A DNA stretch of 36,195 nt from Nitrospirota bacterium (GCA_016212165.1 JACRGY010000044.1:1-36195), one strand, 5' to 3'. Counted from the first letter of the stretch, positions 9,127-17,023 are shown. Notes: a model not told the origin generated them from the sequence alone. A program made the numbers and translations.

Positions 9127-10491
9127 TCATTCTATATGATACTCCTTTATCTTAGTCAGCAGTGTTTTGTAACTCACCTGTAAAGCTTCTGCTGCCCTGC
9201 TTTTATTCCCTTTTGTTTCTTTCAATGCCTTTGTTATCCTCTGCGTTTCAGCAATCCTCAGCGCCTCCTTTGACGCATCCTCAAGAGTCCCGTTCATAGG
9301 GAGATTCTTCAACCCGGCTTCCAGGGACAGAGTGCTCAAAGATACATGTCCAGGAGTTATTACCCTGCCGTCACACAATATTATTGCCCGCTCAATCGTA
9401 TTTTCAAGCTCCCTTACATTGCCTTTCCATGAATAGTTAACAAGCATCTCCATAGTCTCATTCGAGATGCTCTTCAATGGAGCTTTAAGTTCTCTGCAGT
9501 ACTTATTAAGGAAAAAGTCTGCAAGTAACGGAATATCCTCTGTTCTTTCCCTGAGCGGAGGAATCATTACAGGAAAAACATTCAGCCTGTAGAACAGGTC
9601 TTCCCTGAACGCCTTTTCCGAAACAGCCTTTTCAAGGTCCTTATTGCTCGCTGCAATAATCCTGACATCTATCTTTATTGTCTTCAATCCTCCAATACGC
9701 TCAATTTCTCCTTCCTGCAAGACCCTGAGCAGCTTGGCCTGAAGCGCAGTGTCCATCTCTCCAATTTCATCGAGAAATATAGTCCCCTTATCAGCAAGTT
9801 CAAACTTTCCCATCTTCCTGAAATCAGCGCCTGTAAATGCGCCTTTTTCGTGTCCGAAGAGTTCAGATTCAAGAAGCTCTCTCGGTATGGCTGCACAGTT
9901 AATCGGCACAAATGGATATTCCCTTCTGGGACTGAGATTATGTATACCCCTTGCAAATAATTCCTTGCCTGTACCGCTCTCACCCAGTATGAGCACTGTC
10001 GTCTTGCTCGGCGCGACCTTCTGAATGTTCTGCGCGACAGTTGTAATTTTTTCACTCTTACCGATAATCCTTGGGATTCCAAGCTGGGCCGAGAATTCTT
10101 CTTTCAAAAGCATATTTTCTGTCATTAGCCTCTGTGTCTCAAGCGCCCTTTTCATAAGCATCAGCAGGTGGTCGGTATCAAAAGGCTTTGTAATAAAATC
10201 AAAGGCCCCCTCTTTCATTGCAATAACAGCAGTCTCAACCGACCCGAATGCTGTCATCACAATTACCGGCGTCAACGGGTTTTCCTCTTTTGCCGCTTTC
10301 AATACATCTATCCCGTCTTTTTTAGGAAGCTTCAGGTCAGTCAAAACCATATCCACCCTATCTTCCTTCAATTTTTTAATTCCCTCAAGCCCGTCCCTTG
10401 CAATGACAGTCCTGTAGCCTTCAGCCTTGAGGGTCTCTTTAAGCATATCTGACATTGATTCTCTGTCTTCGACTATGAGGATTGTTTCCAT
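9127..10491 (-). CDS. NtrC-family sigma-54-dependent response regulator
   Basis: A 454-residue activator with the three NtrC domains. The receiver has acidic E8/D9, the phospho-acceptor Asp52 (VLTDLKLP), Thr80 and Lys102. The AAA+ domain has Walker A GESGTGKE (170-177), the sigma-54 contact loop GAFTGA (217-222), Walker B TIFLDE (237-242) and an R-finger region [13 protein letters not shown]. The C-terminal Fis-type helix-turn-helix is at ~[20 protein letters not shown]. All key residues are present, so it should activate sigma-54 promoters when phosphorylated. No sensor kinase is adjacent, making it an orphan in this window. It is translationally close to the downstream lipoprotein frame (ATGA at 9127-9130). 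A perfect sigma-54 promoter lies 2.4 kb away at lpxC; whether this protein acts there is unknown. Confidence 0.95.
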   Translation of the reverse strand: METILIVEDRESMSDMLKETLKAEGYRTVIARDGLEGIKKLKEDRVDMVLTDLKLPKKDGIDVLKAAKEENPLTPVIVMTAFGSVETAVIAMKEGAFDFITKPFDTDHLLMLMKRALETQRLMTENMLLKEEFSAQLGIPRIIGKSEKITTVAQNIQKVAPSKTTVLILGESGTGKELFARGIHNLSPRREYPFVPINCAAIPRELLESELFGHEKGAFTGADFRKMGKFELADKGTIFLDEIGEMDTALQAKLLRVLQEGEIERIGGLKTIKIDVRIIAASNKDLEKAVSEKAFREDLFYRLNVFPVMIPPLRERTEDIPLLADFFLNKYCRELKAPLKSISNETMEMLVNYSWKGNVRELENTIERAIILCDGRVITPGHVSLSTLSLEAGLKNLPMNGTLEDASKEALRIAETQRITKALKETKGNKSRAAEALQVSYKTLLTKIKEYHIE

Positions 10492-10551
10492 ATTCTCTAG
10501 GTTATAGGGTGCAGGGATTAGTGTGCAGAAACCGTTTTAATTTTTCTCTCC

Positions 10552-10579
10552 ACGCTATACGCTACACGCCAAACGCTTT
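10552..10579. repeat. Heptamer array upstream of the NtrC-type gene
   Basis: Four 7-bp units of the acgctat/acgctac/acgccaa/acgcttt type. It lies just past the stop of the phosphorylase gene and before the regulator start. Confidence 0.7.
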
Positions 10580-10588
10580 TTTATCATA

Positions 10589-11368
10589 TCACATCTTTGC
10601 ATCTTTCAGTGCATCCCTGCAACCGCAGTTTCTTTGCTCCGGGATAATGCTGAATACCTTTTCTAAAAGAACTTTTATTCTTCCAGTTGATTCTGCCATC
10701 TTTTCTACAACCTCTGTTGTTGTCAGTTTTTTCCCCGAGATGCCTGCGGCAGGATTCGTTATAACAGCAATGCCGGCAAGGCATATCCCAAGTTCCCGGG
10801 CCAATGAAGCCTCAGGCATCCCTGTCATTCCCACAACATCAGCGCCGAGCAAAGAGAATGCCCTTATCTCTGCCGCTGTCTCAAGCCTCGGCCCGTTTGT
10901 ACATATATAAGAAGCCTTTTGTTTAAGTTTAATGCCGGCCTCTTTCCCTGCTGAAATTATTGCCGCCCTCAGTTCAGGACAGTACGGCTCAGTAAAGTCA
11001 ACATGGACTATCTCTTCCTTATCATAAAAAGTTCTTTCCCTGCCCTCTGTCATATCTATGATTTGGTCAGGAAGAACAATGTCGCCGGGTTTCATTTTCT
11101 TATTTATCCCGCCGACAGCGTTTATCGAGATAATCCTTTCTGCGCCGAGTTTCTTAAACCCCAGGATATTTGCCCTGTAGTTAACCTTATGAGGCGCGAT
11201 ATGGTGCGGAGAGCCGTGCCTTGGAAGAAATGCAACCTCTTTTCCTGCTATATCGCAAAGCCTGTAAAGGCCTGACGGTTCCCCGTAAGGAGTTGATATC
11301 TTCCTTTCTTCCCTGACAACAACGCCTTCTATCTCATAAAGCCCGCTTCCGCCGATAACACCTACCAT
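10589..11368 (-). CDS. mtnP: Methylthioadenosine/methylthioinosine phosphorylase
   Basis: A 259-residue PNP/MTAP-family phosphorylase. It has the N-terminal phosphate loop GVIGGSGLYEIEG (3-15), the PRHG phosphate contact (49-52), HKVNYRAN, and the MTGMPEASLARELG segment that contacts the ribose side. It phosphorolyses a 5'-methylthio-nucleoside formed from polyamine or quorum-signal synthesis. At the base-recognition loop it has T204-N205-P206-A-A-G where human MTAP has an Asp-Tyr-Asp. In this family Asn at that place usually goes with 6-oxopurines, so methylthioinosine may be the true substrate. A C248-G-C250 pair near the end resembles the CxC found in thermostable relatives. It is divergent from tldD across an 88-bp gap. 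Confidence 0.9.
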   Translation of the reverse strand: MVGVIGGSGLYEIEGVVVREERKISTPYGEPSGLYRLCDIAGKEVAFLPRHGSPHHIAPHKVNYRANILGFKKLGAERIISINAVGGINKKMKPGDIVLPDQIIDMTEGRERTFYDKEEIVHVDFTEPYCPELRAAIISAGKEAGIKLKQKASYICTNGPRLETAAEIRAFSLLGADVVGMTGMPEASLARELGICLAGIAVITNPAAGISGKKLTTTEVVEKMAESTGRIKVLLEKVFSIIPEQRNCGCRDALKDAKM

Positions 11369-11456
11369 TAACTTTCTCCTTCAGATTGATAGATGAAATT
11401 TTAACATATTAGACTACTAACTTTAATGTTATAATATTGCCTCACTGGAGGCTTTT

Positions 11457-12839
11457 ATGTTAGACAATACATTTCTCCAAGAAATACTTAAAAAAACCCT
11501 CTCTTCAGGCGGGGAATATGCCGATGTGTTCGTTGAGCGCAGAAAACCGACATCCATCCAGCTTGAAGACGATAAAATAGAAAAAATATTCACAGGCATT
11601 GATTCAGGAGTTGGTATAAGGCTTATCGCAAATAGCAAGACCTTCTATGCCTTCAGCAATGACCTGTCTGAAAAGGCATTATTGGAAATTGCAGACAGCC
11701 TGACAAAGGCATCCAAATCCCCCCAAAAGGACATAACCCTAGACCTCAGGAAACAAAGGCCTGAGGTAAACTTCAGCATAAAATTAATCCCTGAAACTGT
11801 TCCTATGGATAAAAAAATAGAGCTTGTCAGATCTGCAAACAAGGCTGCGCGTGATTTTGACAAAAGAATTAAACAGGTAATTGTAATGTACCGGGATTCT
11901 GTACAAAAAGTTCAGATAGCAACATCAGAAGGTTTCATAGCAGAGGATGAACGCATTCATACCCTTATGGTCGCCCACGTAATCGCATCTGATAACGGAG
12001 TAATCCAGACCGGATACGAGCCGGCAGGAGGCCTGATAGGCTTTGAACTCTTTGAAAATATAAAACCGGAAGAGCTTGCCTTAACAGCAGCGCGGCGCGC
12101 AACAATGATACTTACGGCAAGAAGGGCTCCCGGAGGAAGAATGCCTGTTGTAATATCATCCAATGCCGGCGGCACAATGATACACGAAGCCATAGGCCAC
12201 GGCCTTGAGGCTGACCTTGCACAGCAGGGCCTTTCAGTATATTCAAATAAGGCAGGCGAAATGGTAGCATCGCCTTTGATCACTGTTCTTGATGATGCCA
12301 CTATTCCAAATAAAAGAGGCTCTTTCAGATTTGATGACGAAGGAACACCTTCACAAAGAACAGTCCTTGTTAAAAACGGGGTGCTGACAGGTTATATGTA
12401 TGACAATTATACTGCCATGCAGGACAAAACAAGGTCCACAGGCAACGGGCGCAGGGAGTCCTATCACAGCAGGCCGATTCCGAGAATGACCAATACATTT
12501 ATAGCGTCAGGGGAATCTCTGCCTGAAGACGTTCTAAAGTCTACAACTAAAGGCCTTTTCGTTAAAAAAATGGGCGGCGGCCAAGTTAATACAGTAACCG
12601 GAGATTTTGTTTTTGAGGTACAGGAGGGCTATATAATTGACAATGGAAGGATTGGAGAGCCGGTGAGAGGGGCTACGCTCACAGGCAATGGCCCGGAAGT
12701 GCTGAAATCCATTGATAGGGTCGGCTCTGACATGGGGTTTTCAATAGGAACATGCGGGAAGGACAACCAGGGAGTGCCTGTATCAGATGCAATGCCTACA
12801 ATAAGAATACCTGAAATTGTTGTAGGCGGCGAGGCATAG
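11457..12839 (+). CDS. tldD: TldD metalloprotease
   Basis: TldD, with TldE/PmbA, forms a heterodimeric zinc protease that acts on unfolded peptides, matures microcin B17-like products and affects the CcdA antitoxin in E. coli. The 460-residue protein carries the zinc-binding HEAIGH (243-248). Nearby are GLEADLA and the conserved C-terminal blocks GRRESYHSRPIPRMTNTF and MGGGQVNTVTGDFVFEV. A GGAGG site lies 7 bp before the ATG. tldE is not in the window. The gene is divergent from the phosphorylase and 120 bp upstream of lpxC, with a sigma-54 promoter between. I see no peptide-precursor gene nearby that would be an obvious substrate. Confidence 0.95.
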   Translation: MLDNTFLQEILKKTLSSGGEYADVFVERRKPTSIQLEDDKIEKIFTGIDSGVGIRLIANSKTFYAFSNDLSEKALLEIADSLTKASKSPQKDITLDLRKQRPEVNFSIKLIPETVPMDKKIELVRSANKAARDFDKRIKQVIVMYRDSVQKVQIATSEGFIAEDERIHTLMVAHVIASDNGVIQTGYEPAGGLIGFELFENIKPEELALTAARRATMILTARRAPGGRMPVVISSNAGGTMIHEAIGHGLEADLAQQGLSVYSNKAGEMVASPLITVLDDATIPNKRGSFRFDDEGTPSQRTVLVKNGVLTGYMYDNYTAMQDKTRSTGNGRRESYHSRPIPRMTNTFIASGESLPEDVLKSTTKGLFVKKMGGGQVNTVTGDFVFEVQEGYIIDNGRIGEPVRGATLTGNGPEVLKSIDRVGSDMGFSIGTCGKDNQGVPVSDAMPTIRIPEIVVGGEA

Positions 12840-12929
12840 CCTGTTAATAGTGTGTTGATAACTACACATCTGATGAATATAAACAACACCTTTTATCCGT
12901 AAATCCCTTGATTTTAAAAAAAAATTATC

Positions 12930-12945
12930 TGGCACTCTATTTGCA
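12930..12945 (+). promoter_or_regulatory. Sigma-54 (-24/-12) promoter for lpxC
   Basis: TGGCAC-TCTAT-TTGCA matches the sigma-54 consensus, with GG at 12931-12932 and GC at 12943-12944 separated by exactly 10 bp. The start point expected 12 bp past the GC is near 12956, only about 4 bases before the lpxC ATG. An A-tract lies just upstream. Confidence 0.75.
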
Positions 12946-12959
12946 TTCATTTAACGGTC

Positions 12960-13838
12960 ATGCGTTTGCAAAGAACAATAAAACAGGAAGTGAGCTTCGA
13001 AGGCATAGGGCTTCATACAGGTAACCATGTCAACGTACAACTCAAGCCTGCATCGAGAGATACCGGCATTATTTTCCATAGAATAGACAAAAATGTAATG
13101 ATAAGGGCGCATGTAGGCGAAGTTTCAGACACTGCGTTTGCAACAAGTCTCGGCTCTAATGGCACAAGAATAAAGACCGTTGAGCATATCCTTGCAGCAA
13201 TATCAGGACTTGGGATAGATAATCTTGTTATTGAGATGGATGGCTCTGAGGTACCAATTCTTGACGGCAGTTCTACTGAACTTATTGCTCTAATCCTGAA
13301 AGGCGGAATCGCAAAACAGGGCAAAAAAAGGCCGTATCTGCGTATTGTAAAGCCTGTTGTTCTCGAGGACGGGCATTCTGAGATTGCTGCCTTTCCGTAT
13401 GAGGGCAGAAAAATTACTTACAGAATACATTTCAATCACCACCTTTTAGGCGAACAAAGGCTGAGTATTGAACTCAACGAGGAAACCTTCATAAAAGAAG
13501 TGGCCCCGGCAAGGACCTTCGGGTTTTTAAAGGATGTAGAATATCTGAGGGCAAACGGCCTTGTAAAGGGCGGCTCGCTGGATAATGCTATAATCCTTGG
13601 AGACAACGGGGTAATTAACAAAACAGGCCTGAGGTTCAAAGATGAATTTGTAAGGCATAAAATACTTGATTTTATTGGAGATTTCTCCCTGATAGGGTTT
13701 CCTGTGCACGGCCATATAATAGCAAACAGGGCAGGACATTCAACGAACATAAAGTTTATAAAGAAACTGCTTTCAGCTACGGATTGCTGGGAAATTGTAT
13801 CAGATGTTGAGCATGCCCAGGCACTGACTTACTCATAA
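12960..13838 (+). CDS. lpxC: UDP-3-O-acyl-N-acetylglucosamine deacetylase
   Basis: LpxC is the zinc deacetylase that commits UDP-GlcNAc to lipid A synthesis. The 292 residues begin with the typical RTIKQEVSFEGIGLHTG. Zinc ligands are visible as His76 (TVEHILAA), His233 and Asp237 (RHKILDFIGD), with the catalytic His260 (AGHSTN). Glu75 next to His76 is the expected general base. The C-terminus is shorter than in E. coli (305), so the degradation tag recognised by FtsH there need not exist here. The ATG at 12960 has no Shine-Dalgarno and sits about 4 bases from the predicted sigma-54 start point. Readthrough from tldD is also possible. The gene is followed by a strong dyad region at 13911-13950. 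Confidence 0.96.
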   Translation: MRLQRTIKQEVSFEGIGLHTGNHVNVQLKPASRDTGIIFHRIDKNVMIRAHVGEVSDTAFATSLGSNGTRIKTVEHILAAISGLGIDNLVIEMDGSEVPILDGSSTELIALILKGGIAKQGKKRPYLRIVKPVVLEDGHSEIAAFPYEGRKITYRIHFNHHLLGEQRLSIELNEETFIKEVAPARTFGFLKDVEYLRANGLVKGGSLDNAIILGDNGVINKTGLRFKDEFVRHKILDFIGDFSLIGFPVHGHIIANRAGHSTNIKFIKKLLSATDCWEIVSDVEHAQALTYS

Positions 13839-13917
13839 AAAACACTGTAATTTCAAGCTGTTACAAAATTTTACTTGATTTATTTGTAAAAATCAGTATC
13901 TTATAAGGATAGCCTCT

Positions 13918-13950
13918 GAAAAAAGAGGCTGGAGAGTCGGATCTCCAGCC
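13918..13950 (-). terminator. Rho-independent terminator (minus strand)
   Basis: A 9-bp GC-rich stem, GGCTGGAGA / TCTCCAGCC with a 6-base loop (13927-13950), is followed on the minus strand by TCTTTTTTC. This ends transcripts coming from the 14-aa peptide and the 14633 regulator. An overlapping second stem (agcctct / agaggct, 13911-13930) may help end lpxC on the plus strand but lacks a T-run there. Confidence 0.8.
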
Positions 13951-13971
13951 CAAAAGATTCTAAACAGTAAC

Positions 13972-14016
13972 TTATTTCTTTTTCTTCTTTGCTGCTGCTT
14001 TCTTCTTAGCTGCCAT
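13972..14016 (-). CDS. 14-residue Lys/Ala-rich peptide
   Basis: A tiny ORF reads MAAKKKAAAKKKKK followed by TAA. It has a strong GGGGGTGA ribosome-binding site 7 bp before the ATG and lies directly upstream of a clear terminator, in the same direction as the regulator at 14633. Composition (nine Lys, four Ala) resembles the tails of histone H1-like proteins, so nucleic-acid binding is conceivable. It is far too short for family assignment and could be a leader peptide or a remnant. The evidence for translation is only the site strength and placement. Confidence 0.4.
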   Translation of the reverse strand: MAAKKKAAAKKKKK

Positions 14017-14060
14017 TATAGTTCACCCCCTCTCCATCCCCCTAAGGGGAAAGCTTAAAG

Positions 14061-14633
14061 TTATATTCTGCCTATCAGGGTAATTCTTTTTCCTGACAGC
14101 AGTTTTTCCAGATCAATATCTCCTTTTTCCTTTTTGACCTTATATTCCGAGTCATCAAGCAATGTATAATGAATCTTCTTGCCAAATTCATCCTCCAGGG
14201 CCTTCAGGCTTGCTCCGATATTATTGGATGTTGCACCGATTATGAAAAGGTCAACTGTGCCCACATCCTCGCTCTCTGCATATGGACCGTAAAGGAATGC
14301 TGCCTTTGCACCGGACTTTCTGGCCAATGTCTTTAAAGCGCCGGGCAGGCCGAGAGATTTGGCAATGAGGTTCTTGAGTTCTGAAAACAACTGGGACGTC
14401 TTATTAGCCTGAAAGTATTTCAGATTAGCAACCTTATGGCTGAACACTATACCCATCTTTTCGAGGTTATCGAGTTCTCTCTTGACACCGGATGGATTCT
14501 TTCTTATGAGAGTTGCTATTTCCCTGACATAGAATTTTTCATCAGGGCTGTTCAGAAGAAGGGCAAGCAGGTCAGCTCTTATAGTTGATGAGAAGAGCAT
14601 CTTTAGGGTCTCTCCTGTTGGCTGTTTTACCAT
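14061..14633 (-). CDS. Winged-helix regulator with degenerate nucleotidyltransferase domain
   Basis: A 190-residue two-domain protein. Residues ~10-75 form a winged helix (IRADLLALLL, FYVREIATLIRKNPSGVKRELDNLEKMGIV). Residues ~108-190 look like a minimal (MNT-type) nucleotidyltransferase fold. The usual GSxAxG...SDxD motif is changed to GPYAES...VDLF: Ser to Pro117, the second Gly to Ser, and only Asp128 of the two catalytic acidic residues remains. It is therefore probably not an active transferase and may act as a ligand or partner sensor. No HEPN toxin partner is adjacent. A near-consensus promoter ends about 4 bases before the ATG and a perfect inverted repeat overlaps its -10 box, suggesting autoregulation. 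No Shine-Dalgarno is visible. Confidence 0.75.
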   Translation of the reverse strand: MVKQPTGETLKMLFSSTIRADLLALLLNSPDEKFYVREIATLIRKNPSGVKRELDNLEKMGIVFSHKVANLKYFQANKTSQLFSELKNLIAKSLGLPGALKTLARKSGAKAAFLYGPYAESEDVGTVDLFIIGATSNNIGASLKALEDEFGKKIHYTLLDDSEYKVKKEKGDIDLEKLLSGKRITLIGRI

Positions 14634-14642
14634 CTTGCATTA

Positions 14643-14672
14643 TGTTATATCATAACAATTCAGGTTTGTCAA
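14643..14672 (-). promoter_or_regulatory. Promoter and overlapping operator for the 14633 regulator
   Basis: On the minus strand TTGACA (14667-14672) and TATAAC (14644-14649) are separated by exactly 17 bp. The perfect inverted repeat TGTTAT-ATC-ATAACA (14643-14657) covers the -10 box. A second perfect pair, AGGTTTGT (14662-14669) and ACAAACCT (14693-14700), brackets the -35 side. The expected start point is about 4 bases before the ATG. Confidence 0.75.
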
Positions 14673-14784
14673 CAAAAAAATCAATATTTTATACAAACCT
14701 CTATTTTTTTTATTCGATAGCTGAAGTAACAGTCAACGACCAAGCCGTTAATGAATACAGAAACATACATAATGCATAAGGATT

Positions 14785-14919
14785 GATGCAGTTGTAAATA
14801 CAGTACACTTAGTTGCATATACAAGAAACTTGTTAATTGATACAGAAAAGCAGATTAATGCGAACTTTGATGCTCTAGGCGGAACAATCGCATACAAACA
14901 CGTTAAATACTATATATAG
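14785..14919 (+). pseudogene. Possible decayed coding fragment
   Basis: A stop-free stretch of 44 codons (from DAVVNTVHLVAYTR to GTIAYKHVKYYI, then TAG) has protein-like composition but no plausible start. It could continue, after a frameshift, from an upstream stretch at ~14720-14779 reading AEVTVNDQAVNEYRN. I do not recognise it. The surrounding 14634-15016 gap otherwise holds only the promoter and operator listed above. Confidence 0.25.
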
Positions 14920-15016
14920 TGGCCGCTGATAAGCCGCATACAAGTTGCGAAATATCTAAACTTTAAACTTTAGGTTTGAATAACGCCCTTTGTTTCTAAG
15001 CGTTGAAAACCGTTAT

Positions 15017-15346
15017 TTATTGTTTAGTCTCGGTATATGCATTGTCGCATACTTTGCCGTTGCTGTCGAAATCCACGATCAGAGCGGCACTAACGGTTTT
15101 TGCGCCGCCATGAGATGAGAATGCATAAACATAAGTCCACCGCTCCACACACCCAGCCGGATGTCCCTGTAAAGGAGCTGTTACCTGATAAGGTTCGCCG
15201 AACCACTCCCTGATCTGGGTCTTGGTGTGAACGCCCTTCCTGATATCATTTACGTGTGTCCTGTCGAATTGCTTGCCTGATGAAGCGCAGGCAAATATCA
15301 CCATGGCTGCTGCTGCCAATAAACAGATTCTCACAGATGCCTTCAT
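15017..15346 (-). CDS. SmpA/OmlA (BamE)-like outer-membrane lipoprotein
   Basis: From the ATG at 15346 (GGAGGG 6 bp upstream) the protein has 109 residues. A signal peptide ends in VIFAC with Cys20 as the lipidation site. The mature domain contains VNDIRKGVHTKTQIREWFGEPYQV, the helix-turn pattern of the SmpA/OmlA/BamE fold, followed by beta strands (RWTYVYAFSS, AALIVDFDSNGKV). BamE-fold lipoproteins support outer-membrane protein assembly, but small paralogues of unknown role are common, so I do not name it bamE. It stands alone between the 14633 regulator and the fab cluster. Two Cys in the mature part (CVERW and CDNAY) could form a disulfide. Confidence 0.75.
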   Translation of the reverse strand: MKASVRICLLAAAAMVIFACASSGKQFDRTHVNDIRKGVHTKTQIREWFGEPYQVTAPLQGHPAGCVERWTYVYAFSSHGGAKTVSAALIVDFDSNGKVCDNAYTETKQ

Positions 15347-15501
15347 CTTACCCTCCTTTAAAGCTGGAATATCCCCTGTTCTTAAACTGTACCAACTCAA
15401 TAATTGGTAACTTTCTAAATCATAGCACTTGTTTATTTCAGGGTCAATTAAAGTCCGGAAATTTATCGGGTAATTGTACTGGGAGAATTGATAATTCTGG
15501 A

Positions 15502-16746
15502 TTAAGCTTTGTATCTCTTGAAAATAAGGCAGGCGTTTGTTCCGCCGAAGCCGAAGGAATTCGACATCACGCAGTTCACTTCCATCTTCCTTGCCTTGTT
15601 AGGGACATAATCAAGGTCGCACTGCGGGTCAGGATTATCAAGATTTATTGTCGGAGGCACAATATTATCCCTCATGCACAGGACGCTTATGACAGCCTCC
15701 ACGCCTCCTGCAGCGCCAAGCAAATGGCCTGTCATGGACTTTGTCGAACTCATTGCAACTTTATAGGCATGTTCCTTAAAAACCGTTTTTACAGCAATGC
15801 TTTCAAGTTCATCACCATATTTCGTGGATGTGCCATGGGCATTTATGTAGTCAATATCTGACGGGTTAAGACCTCCGTCCCTGAAAGCCATTGCCATGCA
15901 CCGCGCTGCGCCCTCGCCTTCAGGCGCAGGCGAAGTTATGTGATATGCATCTGACGTCATTCCATATCCGACAACTTCTGCCTGTATCTTTGCGCCTCTT
16001 GCAAGTGCGCTTTCGAGGCTCTCAAGCACCATAATGCCGGAGCCCTCTCCCATTACAAAACCGTCTCTGTCCCTGTCAAAAGGCCTGCTTGCCTTTTCAG
16101 GTTCATTGTTTCGTGTCGAGAGCGCCTTCATTGCATTGAAACCGCCTATGCCCAATGGAGTTATGACTGATTCAGAGCCTCCTGCAATCATTGCCTCAGC
16201 ATCACCCCGCTGAATCATCTTAAAGGCATCTCCGATTGCATGGCTTCCTGAGGCACATGCAGTCGCCACTGCAGAATTCGGGCCTTTAGCGCCAAATCTT
16301 ATAGATACCTGGCCGGCTGCAAGGTTTATTATCAGCATAGGGATAAAAAAAGGCGTAATCCTTCTGGGGCCTCTCTCAAGCAGGACAGAATGATAATGCT
16401 CAATAGCAGGCAGCCCGCCAATGCCTGAACCGATTATAACTCCGACCTTTTCAGTATTGGCCTCCGTCACCTTTAAACCCGAATCCTTCATCGCCATATC
16501 AGAAGCTGCAATAGCGAGATGGATAAAACGGTCCATCTTCTTTACTTCTTTAGGCTCTATGTAGTCTTCAGGGTTAAAGCCCTCTATCTCGCCTGCTATC
16601 TGCGTTGCAAATGCTGAGGAGTCAAAGTGGGTAAGCCTTCTGACGCCTGACCTGCCTTCAATAAGCCCTTCCCAGCTTTTTTCGGCTCCAATCCCGAGAG
16701 GTGTGACAATACCCACCCCTGTTACAACAACTCTCTTTTTTCCCAT
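15502..16746 (-). CDS. fabF: Beta-ketoacyl-ACP synthase II
   Basis: FabF elongates fatty acids by condensing malonyl-ACP with acyl-ACP. The 414-residue protein has the full Cys-His-His triad: Cys164 in ATACASGSHAIG, His304 in NAHGTST, and His341 in MTGHLLGAAGG, with Lys336 just before. The N-terminus RVVVTGVGIVTPLG and C-terminus NSFGFGGTNACLIF are typical. It overlaps the acpP stop by one base, so the two are translationally coupled. Order fabG-acpP-fabF is standard; fabD and fabH are not in the window. Confidence 0.97.
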   Translation of the reverse strand: MGKKRVVVTGVGIVTPLGIGAEKSWEGLIEGRSGVRRLTHFDSSAFATQIAGEIEGFNPEDYIEPKEVKKMDRFIHLAIAASDMAMKDSGLKVTEANTEKVGVIIGSGIGGLPAIEHYHSVLLERGPRRITPFFIPMLIINLAAGQVSIRFGAKGPNSAVATACASGSHAIGDAFKMIQRGDAEAMIAGGSESVITPLGIGGFNAMKALSTRNNEPEKASRPFDRDRDGFVMGEGSGIMVLESLESALARGAKIQAEVVGYGMTSDAYHITSPAPEGEGAARCMAMAFRDGGLNPSDIDYINAHGTSTKYGDELESIAVKTVFKEHAYKVAMSSTKSMTGHLLGAAGGVEAVISVLCMRDNIVPPTINLDNPDPQCDLDYVPNKARKMEVNCVMSNSFGFGGTNACLIFKRYKA

Positions 16747-16976
16747 TAAGGCTTTTTGCTGTTAATATACGCTATTGCGTCTTTTACCTTGGTTATCTTC
16801 TCAGCATCTTCATCAGGTATCTCTATATTGAAAGCCTCTTCAAATGCCATTACAAGTTCAACAGTATCCAGAGAGTCTGCACCGAGATCCTCAACAAAAG
16901 ATGCCTCGGGCGTTACCTCAGCAGAATTAACCCCGAGCTGTTTTGATATAATCTCTTTTACTTTTTCGTCAACCAT
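16746..16976 (-). CDS. acpP: Acyl carrier protein
   Basis: A 76-residue acidic carrier protein. Ser35 in [12 protein letters not shown] is the 4'-phosphopantetheine attachment site. It carries growing acyl chains for FabF and FabG, and would supply acyl groups to the lipid A pathway in which lpxC in this window acts. GGAGGTG lies upstream of the ATG. It sits between fabG and fabF on the same strand. Confidence 0.98.
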   Translation of the reverse strand: MVDEKVKEIISKQLGVNSAEVTPEASFVEDLGADSLDTVELVMAFEEAFNIEIPDEDAEKITKVKDAIAYINSKKP

Positions 16977-17023
16977 TAAAGCACCTCCAATTAAATTCTT
17001 ATTTTAAACTGCTCAGCTAAAAT

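Noticed and set aside
9684-10082. Minus-strand 132-codon ORF inside the NtrC-type gene
   Set aside because: It is a frame-shifted shadow of the AAA+ domain with an Arg/Ser-rich composition.
15256-15861. Plus-strand 201-codon ORF opposite the BamE-like and fabF genes
   Set aside because: It is antisense to well-supported genes, has no ribosome-binding site and its translation looks like no protein family.
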